Origin: an uncultured Mollicutes bacterium
GTDB taxonomy: Bacteria > Bacillota_I > Bacilli_A > RFN20 > CAG-826
Direction: 5' to 3'
Assembly (NCBI GenBank): GCA_900542595.1
Contig: UQOB01000015.1
Location: 1-22,801, forward strand
Length of the DNA: 22,801 nucleotides
Part shown: in pieces, positions 1 through 7,530 of the stretch
How positions within the stretch are numbered: position 1 is the stretch's first letter
Layout: every line of letters begins with the position of its first letter
Position numbers and translations under genes: made by a program
Notes under the pieces: model-generated
What the model saw: only the letters and a program-made list of their open reading frames with translations
Told to the model about the DNA's origin: nothing
Databases searched by the model: none

Positions 1-86
1 ACCCCCGCCATCACCGCTGCTAAGCTGATCGCTTCCCCTGGTTTAATGTTTTCTAATGCGAATTCGGTTAATTCTAAGCCTCCCAT
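1..86 (-). CDS. 5' end of a small, probable membrane protein (partial)
   Basis: Only the first 28 codons are in the window; the gene runs off the left edge. The ATG at 84-86 is preceded, 7 nt away, by a strong Shine-Dalgarno (GGAGGTG, complement of 94-100), so the start is well supported. The peptide begins MGGLELTEFALENIKPGEAI and continues into a small, hydrophobic Ala/Val/Met/Gly run, which suggests a membrane segment beginning near residue 20. I do not recognise the family. It lies 48 nt downstream of valS on the same strand, with no strong terminator between them, so some read-through from valS is plausible. The Shine-Dalgarno falls inside an inverted repeat, described separately. Confidence 0.6.
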   Translation of the reverse strand, partial: MGGLELTEFALENIKPGEAISLAAVMAG

Positions 87-95
87 ATCTCTTCA

Positions 96-117
96 CCTCC
101 TATTCTTTTTTAGGAGG
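96..117 (-). promoter_or_regulatory. Inverted repeat that could mask the ribosome binding site of the left-edge gene
   Basis: The plus strand has cctccta at 96-102 and its exact reverse complement taggagg at 111-117, with an 8-base loop. On the minus-strand transcript this 7-bp hairpin has the GGAGG Shine-Dalgarno of the gene starting at 86 as its 3' arm and an anti-Shine-Dalgarno CCTCC as its 5' arm. The pairing is visible directly. A regulatory effect (temperature, translation or ligand dependent) is inference. Confidence 0.4.
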
Positions 118-134
118 GAAAAAGGGAAATAGCC

Positions 135-2720
135 CTAGAGAGTCTTTAATTTTTCGTTAACTTCGTTGAGCCGGGCTTTATATTCTTCGCCCTTCTTCTT
201 TTCCGTTTCGACTTTTTCTTTCGGAGCTTTACTTAAGAAGGAAGGATTACTGAGCATTTTCTCACTTCTAAGAACTTCTTTTTCTAAGCTCTCTTTTTCC
301 TTTAAGAGCTTAGCTTTAAGTTCTTCTTTATCGATATCTTCTTCGACGTTAAGGAAATAACCATCGTTATAGCCAAAGTTCTTAAAGCTGACTTCCTTAA
401 TTACTTCGATATTTAACGCGAAGGTAAAGCGTTTTAAGGCCGTGATAAAACCTTTATAGGGTTCTTTCGGCCCGATGGTGATCTTCACTTTCGCATTCGG
501 AGAAAGCCCTCGTTCACTCTTATAATTTCGGACGTCTTTAATCATCTTGAAGAGAAGATCAAATTTCTTGCTCGACGTTAAAGAAAGGAAGGCTTTATCG
601 TAAGTTGGGTAAGCTTCTTCCATGATGCTCGGCTTGCTATTAGGAAGGGAGCAATACATCTCTTCCGTCACAAATGGAGCGTACGGATAAATCATCAAAA
701 TGATGTCCTTATTGACCTTATAGAGGACGTTTTTGATGACTTCTTTTTCTTCTTCCGTCCCGTTTTGAAGGGCGATCTTGCTTTCTTCGAGGTAAGAAGA
801 ACAGAAATCATCATAGACGAAGTTATAGAGGATGTTACTGGCTTGCCCGAATTGATATTTATCCATCTTTTCGGTGACTTTTTTAATCGTCCGCATCAGT
901 TTATCCATGATGGCTTTTTCCGGGACGGCGAGTTTCTTTTTATCGATAGTCGAGGGTTTAAAGTTATCCCCTAACACCATTTCAACGTACCGAGTGCTGT
1001 TCCAAATCTTGTTCAGATAAGCTTCGGCGGCTTGAACCTTTTCTTCGTTATAACGCATGTCGAGCCCGGGAGTGCTATTGGTGGTGATAAAGTACCGCAT
1101 CGCGTCCGCGCCGTATTTAGCGATGACGTCCATCGGGTCAACACCATTACCTAAACTCTTACTCATCTTTCTCCCTTGTTCATCGCGGATTAAACCGTGG
1201 ATTAAAACTTCTTTAAAAGGCACTTGGTGAGTAAAGTGGAGGGATTGGAAAACCATCCGGCTCACCCAGAAAAAGATGATGTCGTAACCGGTCACCAATA
1301 AAGTGGTCGGGAAATAACGTTTAAAGAGCGGATTAGAGGTGTCCGGCCAACCTAAAGTCGCGAAAGGCCAAAGGGCACTACTGAACCAAGTATCCAAAAC
1401 ATCCTCATCCTGATAATATAAGTTCATATCGGGCTTTTCTTCGGAAACTAGTATTTCATTAGTATCTTTTCGGTAGTAAACTGGTATTCTATGACCCCAC
1501 CAAAGTTGTCGGGAAATGCACCAATCGTCGATGTTCTTCATCCAGCGGACTAAGACTTTACTGAACCTGGTCGGAATGAACTTTATCGCGTCCTTCCCTT
1601 CTTGGGTTTCCAAAACCTTATCAGCTAAAGGTTTCATCTTCACGAACCACTGCTTACTGAGCATCGGTTCGACGACGCTTCCACTCCGTTCACTGTGACC
1701 AACGCTATGGACGATCTTTTCAATCTTTTGAAGGTGCCCACTCTTCTTAATTTCTTCCACTAAGAGTTTCCGGCATTCATATCTGTCGAGGCCTTCGTAT
1801 TTCCCAGCTGCACTGGTCATCCTCGCTCTTTTATCGAGAACTTTAATGAACGGGAAACCGTATTTCTTCGCTAAATTAAAGTCATTCGGGTCATGAGCCG
1901 GCGTACATTTCATCGCTCCGGTGCCGAAAGAAATATCTACGTAACGATCAAACATGATCGGGAGTTTTTCCCCGTTAGCGGGATTGATTGCACACTTCCC
2001 CTTCAAGTGAGTGTATCGCGGATCCTTGGGGTTACAGAACACCGCGGTATCCCCGAACATCGTTTCAGGACGCGTGGTCGCGACGACGATCTTTTCATTG
2101 CTATCGACCACATCATAATAGAAATAGTAGAATTCCCCTTCATCATCTTGGTGGACGACTTCGATGTTACTTAAAGCGGTTTCTAATTCCGGGTCCCAGT
2201 TGATAATCTTTTCCCCTTGATAGATGAGGCCTTCTTTGTAAAGGGTGACAAAGACCTTTTTTACGGCATTATCAAGCCCCTCATCCAGGGTGAATCTTTC
2301 TTTACTATAAGTTAAAGACAAACCTAAAGCCGCCCATTGTTTATGGATGGTTTCGGCGTATTTATCTTTCCACTCCCAGGCTTTTTTAAGGAAGGCTTCC
2401 CGTCCTAAATCGTAACGGCTAAGCCCTTCTTTCCTTAGTTGTTCTTCGACCTTGGCTTGGGTGGCAATTCCCGCGTGATCGCAGCCAGGAACCCAGAGGA
2501 CATCGAAACCTTTCATCCGTTTGTAACGGCTGATGATATCCATGGGGACCGTATCCATGACGTGACCTAAGTGCAGTTTCCCGGTGACATTGGGGGGAGG
2601 AATCACCATGCTAAAGACCGGTTTACTTTCATCTTTCCCATTTTCAAAGTACCCGTTAGTTTTCCAGTTTTCGTATTTCCCCTGTTCAACGATTTGGGGA
2701 TCATAATGTTTATCGAGCAT
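135..2720 (-). CDS. valS: Valyl-tRNA synthetase
   Basis: Class I aminoacyl-tRNA synthetase that charges tRNA-Val with valine in the cytoplasm and edits mischarged threonine. The 861 residues match the usual bacterial size. The Rossmann-fold motif HLGH is at residues 50-53, in the context PPPNVTGKLHLGH typical of ValRS. The KMSKS loop (RKMSKSLGNGVDP) is near residue 517. An editing domain lies between them. An anticodon-binding helical domain follows, and the last 65 or so residues form the Lys/Glu-rich coiled-coil tRNA arm typical of ValRS. The ATG start has a GGAGGG Shine-Dalgarno just upstream. The gene is controlled by a T-box leader with a GUC (Val) specifier, which independently supports the identity. 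Confidence 0.98.
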   Translation of the reverse strand: MLDKHYDPQIVEQGKYENWKTNGYFENGKDESKPVFSMVIPPPNVTGKLHLGHVMDTVPMDIISRYKRMKGFDVLWVPGCDHAGIATQAKVEEQLRKEGLSRYDLGREAFLKKAWEWKDKYAETIHKQWAALGLSLTYSKERFTLDEGLDNAVKKVFVTLYKEGLIYQGEKIINWDPELETALSNIEVVHQDDEGEFYYFYYDVVDSNEKIVVATTRPETMFGDTAVFCNPKDPRYTHLKGKCAINPANGEKLPIMFDRYVDISFGTGAMKCTPAHDPNDFNLAKKYGFPFIKVLDKRARMTSAAGKYEGLDRYECRKLLVEEIKKSGHLQKIEKIVHSVGHSERSGSVVEPMLSKQWFVKMKPLADKVLETQEGKDAIKFIPTRFSKVLVRWMKNIDDWCISRQLWWGHRIPVYYRKDTNEILVSEEKPDMNLYYQDEDVLDTWFSSALWPFATLGWPDTSNPLFKRYFPTTLLVTGYDIIFFWVSRMVFQSLHFTHQVPFKEVLIHGLIRDEQGRKMSKSLGNGVDPMDVIAKYGADAMRYFITTNSTPGLDMRYNEEKVQAAEAYLNKIWNSTRYVEMVLGDNFKPSTIDKKKLAVPEKAIMDKLMRTIKKVTEKMDKYQFGQASNILYNFVYDDFCSSYLEESKIALQNGTEEEKEVIKNVLYKVNKDIILMIYPYAPFVTEEMYCSLPNSKPSIMEEAYPTYDKAFLSLTSSKKFDLLFKMIKDVRNYKSERGLSPNAKVKITIGPKEPYKGFITALKRFTFALNIEVIKEVSFKNFGYNDGYFLNVEEDIDKEELKAKLLKEKESLEKEVLRSEKMLSNPSFLSKAPKEKVETEKKKGEEYKARLNEVNEKLKTL

Positions 2721-2912
2721 AGCTTCCCTCCAAAATAAAAAGCCTCACTCCTGGGACGGACAATCCGCGGTACCACCCAGGTTCCCGAAGGCTCTCTTTC
2801 TTTCTTGTAACGCGAGACGCGGCGATTTATTTCGAGCGACTTGAACTTATTCCCGGCGGGTCTTCCACTCTCACCCTTCGCTTTCCGGTATTGAGGTTCT
2901 CCCTCTCGACGC
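2721..2912 (-). promoter_or_regulatory. T-box riboswitch leader of valS
   Basis: Reading the minus strand, the T-box core GGGTGGTACCGCGG lies at 2765-2778, close to the family consensus. In the Stem I region the arms TCGAG/CTCGA and GAAC/GTTC flank an internal loop holding GTC at 2838-2840, a valine codon in the specifier position. The variable T-box base is U, which pairs with the A73 discriminator expected of tRNA-Val. Uncharged tRNA-Val would stabilise the antiterminator and allow valS transcription. The 5' boundary is estimated from the upstream promoter-like hexamers. A 103-residue open frame overlapping this leader is not a gene. Confidence 0.93.
2735..2792 (-). terminator. Regulated intrinsic terminator of the valS T-box
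   Basis: On the minus strand AGCCT...ACCTGGG can pair with CCCAGG...AGGCT, followed by TTTTTATTTT just before the valS Shine-Dalgarno. The 5' arm overlaps the T-box antiterminator sequence, so the two structures are mutually exclusive, as expected for transcriptional T-box control. Confidence 0.75.
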
Positions 2913-2918
2913 AAGAAT

Positions 2919-2947
2919 ATTTTAAGAAAGAATCAGAGGATTTTAAA
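2919..2947 (-). promoter_or_regulatory. Probable promoter of the valS leader
   Basis: Minus strand: -35-like TTTAAA (2942-2947), 17-nt spacer, -10-like TAAAAT (2919-2924), placed a few bases before the predicted start of T-box Stem I. Both hexamers are weak and the surroundings are AT-rich, so position is the main support. The stretch 2948-3061 upstream holds only weak A/T-rich hairpins (for example TAAGC/GCTTA around a 5-base loop) and no gene that I can see. Confidence 0.45.
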
Positions 2948-3061
2948 GGAAAATTAAGCCTTTTTATTAAGCATATGGCTTAGCTGACGAAAAGCTACTT
3001 CTTAATTTAAAGCGGATTTTACTATAAGAACCAATAAAACTTAGTTTTCTCTTATTAAAGT

Positions 3062-3286
3062 CTAAAGATGGTCATAGGTAAGACCGTGGAGGTTGATAAA
3101 GAGCGTTCTTTCAATCGGGATTCCTAATAACGAAGTAAAGTAGACATTTAAATCCCCTTTATCGTAGTACCCATTTTCATCAAACGGCAGATCAGCTGAT
3201 AATTCGACCTCTTTTACTTTTTAACACAAATTAGTGATAAAAATTATTAAATTAATAGCTTCTTTTAATCCGTGAACACAAAACAT
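3062..3286 (-). pseudogene. Nonsense-interrupted small ORF, possible gene remnant
   Basis: An ATG at 3284-3286 follows an AGGAAG Shine-Dalgarno and reads 21 codons (MFCVHGLKEAINLIIFITNL then C) to a TAA at 3221-3223. The same frame then stays open for 52 more codons without a start codon and ends in TAG at 3062-3064. The downstream part (KVKEVELSADLPFDENGYYD, later ...ERTLFINLHGLTYDHL) looks protein-like rather than random. A single C-to-T change of CAA (Gln) to TAA would explain the interruption. I cannot name the family. It lies 40 nt downstream of the phosphodiesterase gene on the same strand and may have been co-transcribed with it. A real 21-residue peptide cannot be excluded. Confidence 0.4.
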
Positions 3287-3326
3287 TTTCTTCCTAATGA
3301 AGCATCAAATCTATTTAAAGGAAGAT

Positions 3327-4448
3327 TTAATTATTATAAACCGAGAGACAAATATCTTTTTCTCTTTCGGTATTTCCGGCGTGATGCGCAAAAAGGATAT
3401 CATCCTCTTTCTTGTAACGGCTATCGAAAAGAACTTCATCTTTCTTCGAAATAGCGAGGTAATTACCAAAGCTAAAGCGATCGATCGGATTCATCTCTCC
3501 ATCCCCGAAGAAATTAATCTTTAAGGCCTCATCCATCTTTAAAAGGACGAAATATGGGAAATAGTGACGGAAACTTTCTTCAAATTCTTGTTCTTTCCCC
3601 TTTTTAACGAAGAAAGAAGCGGTTCTCCCTTCAATCGCGAACGGTTTTTCTAAACAATCGACTAAACCCGGAATCTTCACGATATCCCGGTAAAGAACAT
3701 CGATTAAGCCGTGATCGGCGAAAGAGAAGACGAGGATATCCGGGTGTTTTTTAACGAATTTCTTTAAGTATTTAACGATTTCCTTTAAGACTTTATGGAC
3801 GTCTTTTCCTTTTACCCCACTCCCGTGGATTAAATTATCGGGCGAAACATGGTAACTATATAAGAACTGGTGTTTAGGGTCTTTAAAATAGTCATCGGCT
3901 TTTAAAAACACTTCTTCAATCGATTTGGCTCCATTAACTTTATCGACCGGGTAAGAAAACTGGGTAGATGCTTCTACTCCAACCCTCTTTAAGAGTTCAT
4001 CGATGTTGGTTTTAGTGGTCTTTTCTGTGATGGAAGGGTGATCAATCTTTTCCCCTGTAAAGGCGTTCTTCCCCGGGAAGACATCGATTAAAGGTCCAGT
4101 TTCATCTAAATACTGGGTCCAGCCTAAGTATCCAGTTTCAATCGGGCTTTTTCCGGTTAAAAAAGCGGTCGTAGCCGCGACTGTCGTCGGAGGGTTAGTC
4201 GATTGAATCGTTATATATTTGTGTTTCAAAATATATTTGGTGATTCTTTTATGGCAGTTCAGGATATATTCCCCCATCCCGTCAAAGAGGAAACACGCGA
4301 TTCTTTTTTTGTTACTTCTTTTTAAAAGCTCATCCACTTCTTTAATGGACGGGTGAAACGTTTCCGCTTGAAAGTATTTCAAGAGGGAATTGGTAAAGTT
4401 ATAGAGGGAGTTTTGATTATCGATAAGTAAGGTCATCTCTTTTTTCAT
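3327..4448 (-). CDS. Alkaline-phosphatase-superfamily phosphodiesterase / nucleotide pyrophosphatase-like enzyme
   Basis: The 373-residue protein has the ordered metal-site motifs of the type I phosphodiesterase/nucleotide pyrophosphatase branch of the alkaline phosphatase superfamily. These are FDGMGEY with Asp56, the nucleophile segment NPPTTVAATTAFLTG (Thr88 or Thr89), HVSPDNLIHG with Asp204 and His208, FADHG with Asp245-His246, and a late HHAG (His355/356). No signal peptide or membrane segment is visible, so it is probably cytosolic. Its natural substrate cannot be read from the sequence; a nucleotide, phosphodiester or phosphonate are all possible. It starts 25 nt after engB, and a perfect TATAAT lies only 8 nt before its ATG with no Shine-Dalgarno, so it may have its own near-leaderless transcript. 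In Bacillus this slot between engB and valS is not, to my knowledge, occupied by such a gene. Confidence 0.8.
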   Translation of the reverse strand: MKKEMTLLIDNQNSLYNFTNSLLKYFQAETFHPSIKEVDELLKRSNKKRIACFLFDGMGEYILNCHKRITKYILKHKYITIQSTNPPTTVAATTAFLTGKSPIETGYLGWTQYLDETGPLIDVFPGKNAFTGEKIDHPSITEKTTKTNIDELLKRVGVEASTQFSYPVDKVNGAKSIEEVFLKADDYFKDPKHQFLYSYHVSPDNLIHGSGVKGKDVHKVLKEIVKYLKKFVKKHPDILVFSFADHGLIDVLYRDIVKIPGLVDCLEKPFAIEGRTASFFVKKGKEQEFEESFRHYFPYFVLLKMDEALKINFFGDGEMNPIDRFSFGNYLAISKKDEVLFDSRYKKEDDILFAHHAGNTEREKDICLSVYNN

Positions 4449-4456
4449 AGCCGAGT

Positions 4457-4485
4457 ATTATAAACAACTTCTTTTAAGCTTTAAA
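4457..4485 (-). promoter_or_regulatory. Probable promoter of the phosphodiesterase gene
   Basis: Minus strand: TATAAT at 4457-4462, 8 nt before the ATG at 4446-4448. A weak -35-like TTTAAA lies 17 nt further upstream, inside the end of engB. The predicted transcript would have essentially no 5' leader. Confidence 0.5.
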
Positions 4486-5037
4486 GGCAAGAGCGACAAA
4501 TTTTCGAATCTCTTCCATCGGGGTCTTGTTCCCTTTAAATAGATAAGGAATCGCTTTCCCTTCCATCATTTTCTTTCTTAAGGCGATTTGGCTTTGGTTC
4601 GCTTGATCGGCTTTCGTAAAAACGATGAATAAGGGCAAGTTCTTCTCTATTAAATAGGTATAGAGCTCTTCATCGTCTTTTGTGAAACCATGCCGAGCAT
4701 CAATTAAAAGGAAACAGGCTTTTAAAGGCGCTTGTTCAAAATAGGGTTCCATCATCTCGCTAAAAGCGACATCTCTTTTATTACCGTACGCGGTATAGCC
4801 GTACCCCGGAGTATCGACGAGATAGAACTTGTTATCAATTAAAAAGTAATTTAAAAGCTGGGTTTTTCCCGCTTTCTTACTGGGAAAGGCAATCTTCTGC
4901 CCGACTAAAGAATTGATAAAGCTACTCTTCCCGACGTTGCTCCTCCCTAAGAAACAAACTTCCGGTAAAGGAGTGTTCGGCCGGTCGCTCGATGTCTGGG
5001 CGCTTTTAATGAATTTAACGCTGCGGAAATTGATCAT
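4474..5037 (-). CDS. engB: Ribosome biogenesis GTPase EngB/YsxC (YihA)
   Basis: TRAFAC-class GTPase of the EngB family, required for late assembly of the large ribosomal subunit. At 187 residues it has typical length. Visible motifs: G1 GRSNVGKSS (31-39), a G2 threonine in KAGKTQLLNYF (about 59), G3 DTPGYG (75-80), G4 TKAD (141-144), and a G5-like segment in LFKGNKT. It lies downstream of lon, as in Bacillus (lonA-ysxC). However, the strong terminator after lon separates the two, and a TG-extended -10 sits 6 nt before the ATG with no Shine-Dalgarno. engB is therefore probably transcribed on its own as a leaderless mRNA. Confidence 0.97.
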   Translation of the reverse strand: MINFRSVKFIKSAQTSSDRPNTPLPEVCFLGRSNVGKSSFINSLVGQKIAFPSKKAGKTQLLNYFLIDNKFYLVDTPGYGYTAYGNKRDVAFSEMMEPYFEQAPLKACFLLIDARHGFTKDDEELYTYLIEKNLPLFIVFTKADQANQSQIALRKKMMEGKAIPYLFKGNKTPMEEIRKFVALAFKA

Positions 5038-5043
5038 AACCGG

Positions 5044-5052
5044 ATATTAGCA
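5044..5052 (-). promoter_or_regulatory. Extended -10 promoter of engB, predicted leaderless
   Basis: Minus strand TGC-TAATAT: the -10-like hexamer is at 5044-5049 and the TG extension at 5051-5052. Exactly 6 nt (CCGGTT) separate it from the ATG at 5035-5037, and there is no Shine-Dalgarno. Transcription starting about 7 nt after the -10 would begin at the start codon. Confidence 0.55.
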
Positions 5053-5068
5053 CAAAAAAGGACAAAAG

Positions 5069-5093
5069 AAAAAAGGAACGGTTTCCCGTTCCT
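5069..5093 (-). terminator. Rho-independent terminator of lon
   Basis: Minus strand: an 8-bp perfect stem AGGAACGG / CCGTTCCT closed by a GAAA tetraloop, followed by a run of six T. It begins 5 bases after the lon stop codon. Confidence 0.95.
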
Positions 5094-5098
5094 CTATT

Positions 5099-7435
5099 TT
5101 AGTGAAGCAAGGCGACTTTTAAGGCATCATCGACCGTCTTCATATAGACAATGTTGAGGTCACGTTTGACTTCTTTGGGGAGTTCGGTGACATCTTTCTT
5201 GTTCATATCGGGGACGATAATGGTCTTGATACCGCTTCTTAAGGCCGCTAGAGATTTCTCTCTTAAACCTCCGATTGGAAGCGCGTTACCTCTTAAAGTA
5301 ACTTCCCCGGTCATCGCGACATTGTTATCGACGGGTTTCTTGGTGAGGCTACTGACGATAGCGGTCGTGATAGCCCCACCGGCGCTCGGACCATCTTTGG
5401 GGACCGCTCCTTCCGGAACGTGAATGTGGACATCGTTCTTCTCGAAGATGGTCGGGTCAATACCATACTTCTCCGCGTTCGCTCTAACGTAGTCGAGCGC
5501 GATCGTGCAGCTTTCTTTCATGACGTCACCGAGTTTCCCCGTCAGGACGAGTCCGCCCTTCCCTTGGAAATAGGTGACTTCAATCGGAAGGATGTCGCCC
5601 CCGAATTCGGTATAAGCGAGTCCGGTAACGACCCCGATCTGCGGTTCTTTTTCTTTCTTGGTATCTTCGAAGATTTCAATACCGAGATATTCTTTCACCC
5701 GTTTAGAAGTGATTCTAATCGGTTTCTTTTCACTTGGGTGACGGAGGATTTCCACTACCGCTTTCCGGCAGATACTCGCGATTAATCGTTCAAGTTCCCG
5801 GACACCGGCTTCTCGGGTATAGAATTCGATGATTTCTTTAATCCCGTCTTCGGTGAACACTATATCATCCGGATTAAGCCCATTGGCTTTTACTTGTTTT
5901 TCGACAAGGAAACCAGTGGCAATCTTGATTTTTTCGAGTTCGGTATAAGACGGAACTTCAATCAGTTCAAGCCTATCTCTTAAGGGAGCCGGAACATTTT
6001 CCAAGTAGTTGGCGGTCGCGATAAATAAGACGTGGCTCAAATCATATGGTTCTTCTAAGTAGTTATCGTTAAAGCTGACGTTCTGTTCGGGATCAAGGAC
6101 TTCTAGTAAGGCGGAAGCGCAGTCCCCCCGATAATTCGCGGACCCGACTTTATCGATTTCGTCGAGAAGGAACACGGGGTTACGGACACCCGCTCGCGTC
6201 ATCCCTTGGATAATTCTTCCGGGCATCGACCCGACGTAAGTCCTTCTATGACCTCTAATTTCGGCTTCATCGCTGATTCCACCTAAGCTGGCTTTATAGA
6301 ATTTTCGGCCGAGGGCTCTCGCTATCGAACGGGCTAAGGACGTTTTCCCGCAGCCCGGCGGCCCATAGAAACAAAGGATCGGGGCTTTGAGGTTACCCGT
6401 CTTTTGTTTGACGGCTAAATATTCGATGATCCGTTTCTTAACTTTATCGAGACCGTAATGGTCTTCGTCTAAAATCTTTTGGACGTTATCTAAGCTATCG
6501 TTATCCTGCGTTTCTTGGTACCACGGGACATTAAGAATCGTATCGATATAGTTCATGATTAAAGAAGCTTCAAGCGAGGCTTCCGGCATCATTTGGAACC
6601 GATCGAGTTCTTTATTGACCCGCTTTTTAACGCTTTCGGGATAAGGGTTCTTTTCGAGTTTTTCTTTGATACTATCGATATCATTGAGGCTCGATTCTTT
6701 CCCTTCATTGAGCTCATCTTGAATGGCTTTCATCTTTTCCCGTAAGAAGTATTCTTTTTGGTTCCGTTCCGCTCTCTCTCTGACTTCTTGATTGATTTCG
6801 TCATCAAGTTTCGCTTTCGTCTGTTCATCCTTTAAAAGCTTTAAAAGATAAGAAAGACGTTCATTAAAGTCCGTTTCCTTTAAAAGGACGGCTTTATCTT
6901 TAAGGGGGAATGGAAGATAAGCCGCTAAGTTATCGACGATATCTTCATCGCGGAGCGCACCACCGCTTAATTGGGTAAACACGCTTCTCGGCACCATCCG
7001 GCTCGCCATCGGGATTTGGAAAAAGGTATCGAGGATTTCTTTCACCAAGTTATCTTGGGTGTAACGGTCCCCGTAAAGAGTGATTTGGTTTTCGTTTTCG
7101 GCGAAGAAAGTGCCATCTTCCTCCCGGAAATTCAAAAGTTTTACCCGGTAGGACCCAACGAGTCTGATCCTCGTTAAGCCATCCTTTTGGTTAAAACTCA
7201 TAATCTTACATAAAGTCCCATCAAGATAAACATCGTCCGAGGTATGAATATCCTCTTGTTCGCTGTTCTTTTGACTGGTGACCAAAAGTAAGCCATTGTA
7301 CTTTTTTTCAGCAAGTTCAACCGCTTTTTTAGAAAAGGGTCGACCCGCTTCAATATTTTCAGTGATATTAGGGAAAACAAGTAAACTCCGGGTCACAAGG
7401 ACCGGTAAAGTAGTATTGTTTTGATTTTCATCCAT
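5099..7435 (-). CDS. lon: ATP-dependent protease La
   Basis: LonA-type AAA+ serine protease that degrades misfolded and regulatory proteins in the cytoplasm; 778 residues, normal length. The order is an N-terminal substrate-binding LON domain (about 8-200), a coiled region (about 205-250), an AAA+ module with Walker A GPPGCGKTS (358-366) and Walker B VFLLDEID, and a C-terminal protease domain. The Ser-Lys dyad is Ser684 in PKDGPSAGG and Lys727 in GGLREKSLAA; their 43-residue spacing equals that of E. coli (679/722). The ATG start has a GGAGG Shine-Dalgarno. It lies between tig and engB as in Bacillus, but without the clpX and lonB usually found there. A strong promoter overlapped by a CIRCE-like repeat suggests heat-shock control. 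Confidence 0.98.
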   Translation of the reverse strand: MDENQNNTTLPVLVTRSLLVFPNITENIEAGRPFSKKAVELAEKKYNGLLLVTSQKNSEQEDIHTSDDVYLDGTLCKIMSFNQKDGLTRIRLVGSYRVKLLNFREEDGTFFAENENQITLYGDRYTQDNLVKEILDTFFQIPMASRMVPRSVFTQLSGGALRDEDIVDNLAAYLPFPLKDKAVLLKETDFNERLSYLLKLLKDEQTKAKLDDEINQEVRERAERNQKEYFLREKMKAIQDELNEGKESSLNDIDSIKEKLEKNPYPESVKKRVNKELDRFQMMPEASLEASLIMNYIDTILNVPWYQETQDNDSLDNVQKILDEDHYGLDKVKKRIIEYLAVKQKTGNLKAPILCFYGPPGCGKTSLARSIARALGRKFYKASLGGISDEAEIRGHRRTYVGSMPGRIIQGMTRAGVRNPVFLLDEIDKVGSANYRGDCASALLEVLDPEQNVSFNDNYLEEPYDLSHVLFIATANYLENVPAPLRDRLELIEVPSYTELEKIKIATGFLVEKQVKANGLNPDDIVFTEDGIKEIIEFYTREAGVRELERLIASICRKAVVEILRHPSEKKPIRITSKRVKEYLGIEIFEDTKKEKEPQIGVVTGLAYTEFGGDILPIEVTYFQGKGGLVLTGKLGDVMKESCTIALDYVRANAEKYGIDPTIFEKNDVHIHVPEGAVPKDGPSAGGAITTAIVSSLTKKPVDNNVAMTGEVTLRGNALPIGGLREKSLAALRSGIKTIIVPDMNKKDVTELPKEVKRDLNIVYMKTVDDALKVALLH

Positions 7436-7460
7436 AGAGTTTCCTCCCTTCCGTAGATGT

Positions 7461-7488
7461 ATTATAAAGAAAACTTTAGCAGTGTCAA
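7461..7488 (-). promoter_or_regulatory. Strong sigma-70-type promoter of lon
   Basis: Minus strand: consensus -35 TTGACA (7483-7488), 16-nt spacer, consensus -10 TATAAT (7461-7466). This leaves a leader of about 20 nt that contains the lon Shine-Dalgarno. Confidence 0.9.
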
Positions 7489-7504
7489 TTGTTAACTGCT
7501 AAAG
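7474..7504 (-). promoter_or_regulatory. CIRCE-like inverted repeat over the lon promoter (candidate HrcA operator)
   Basis: A perfect 10-bp inverted repeat, CTTTAGCAGT and ACTGCTAAAG, with 11 bases between the arms. It covers the -35 hexamer and most of the spacer of the lon promoter. Its core can be aligned to the CIRCE operator (TTAGCACTC-N9-GAGTGCTAA) with the same 9-base spacing: TTAGCAGTT-N9-CACTGCTAA. The repeat is seen directly. HrcA as the bound repressor is inference from similarity and from the heat-shock nature of lon; another repressor with a similar site remains possible. Confidence 0.6.
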
Positions 7505-7530
7505 TCCTCCTTTCGTTAATTACTGTTTTA

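Noticed and set aside
2603..2914. A 103-codon minus-strand open frame spanning the start of valS and its leader
   Set aside because: It coincides with the T-box core, terminator and the first valS codons, and its translation follows no protein pattern. The RNA structure explains the sequence.
3272..3524. Two plus-strand open frames of 60 and 75 codons
   Set aside because: They lie opposite the end of the phosphodiesterase gene, in shadow frames, with no initiation signals.
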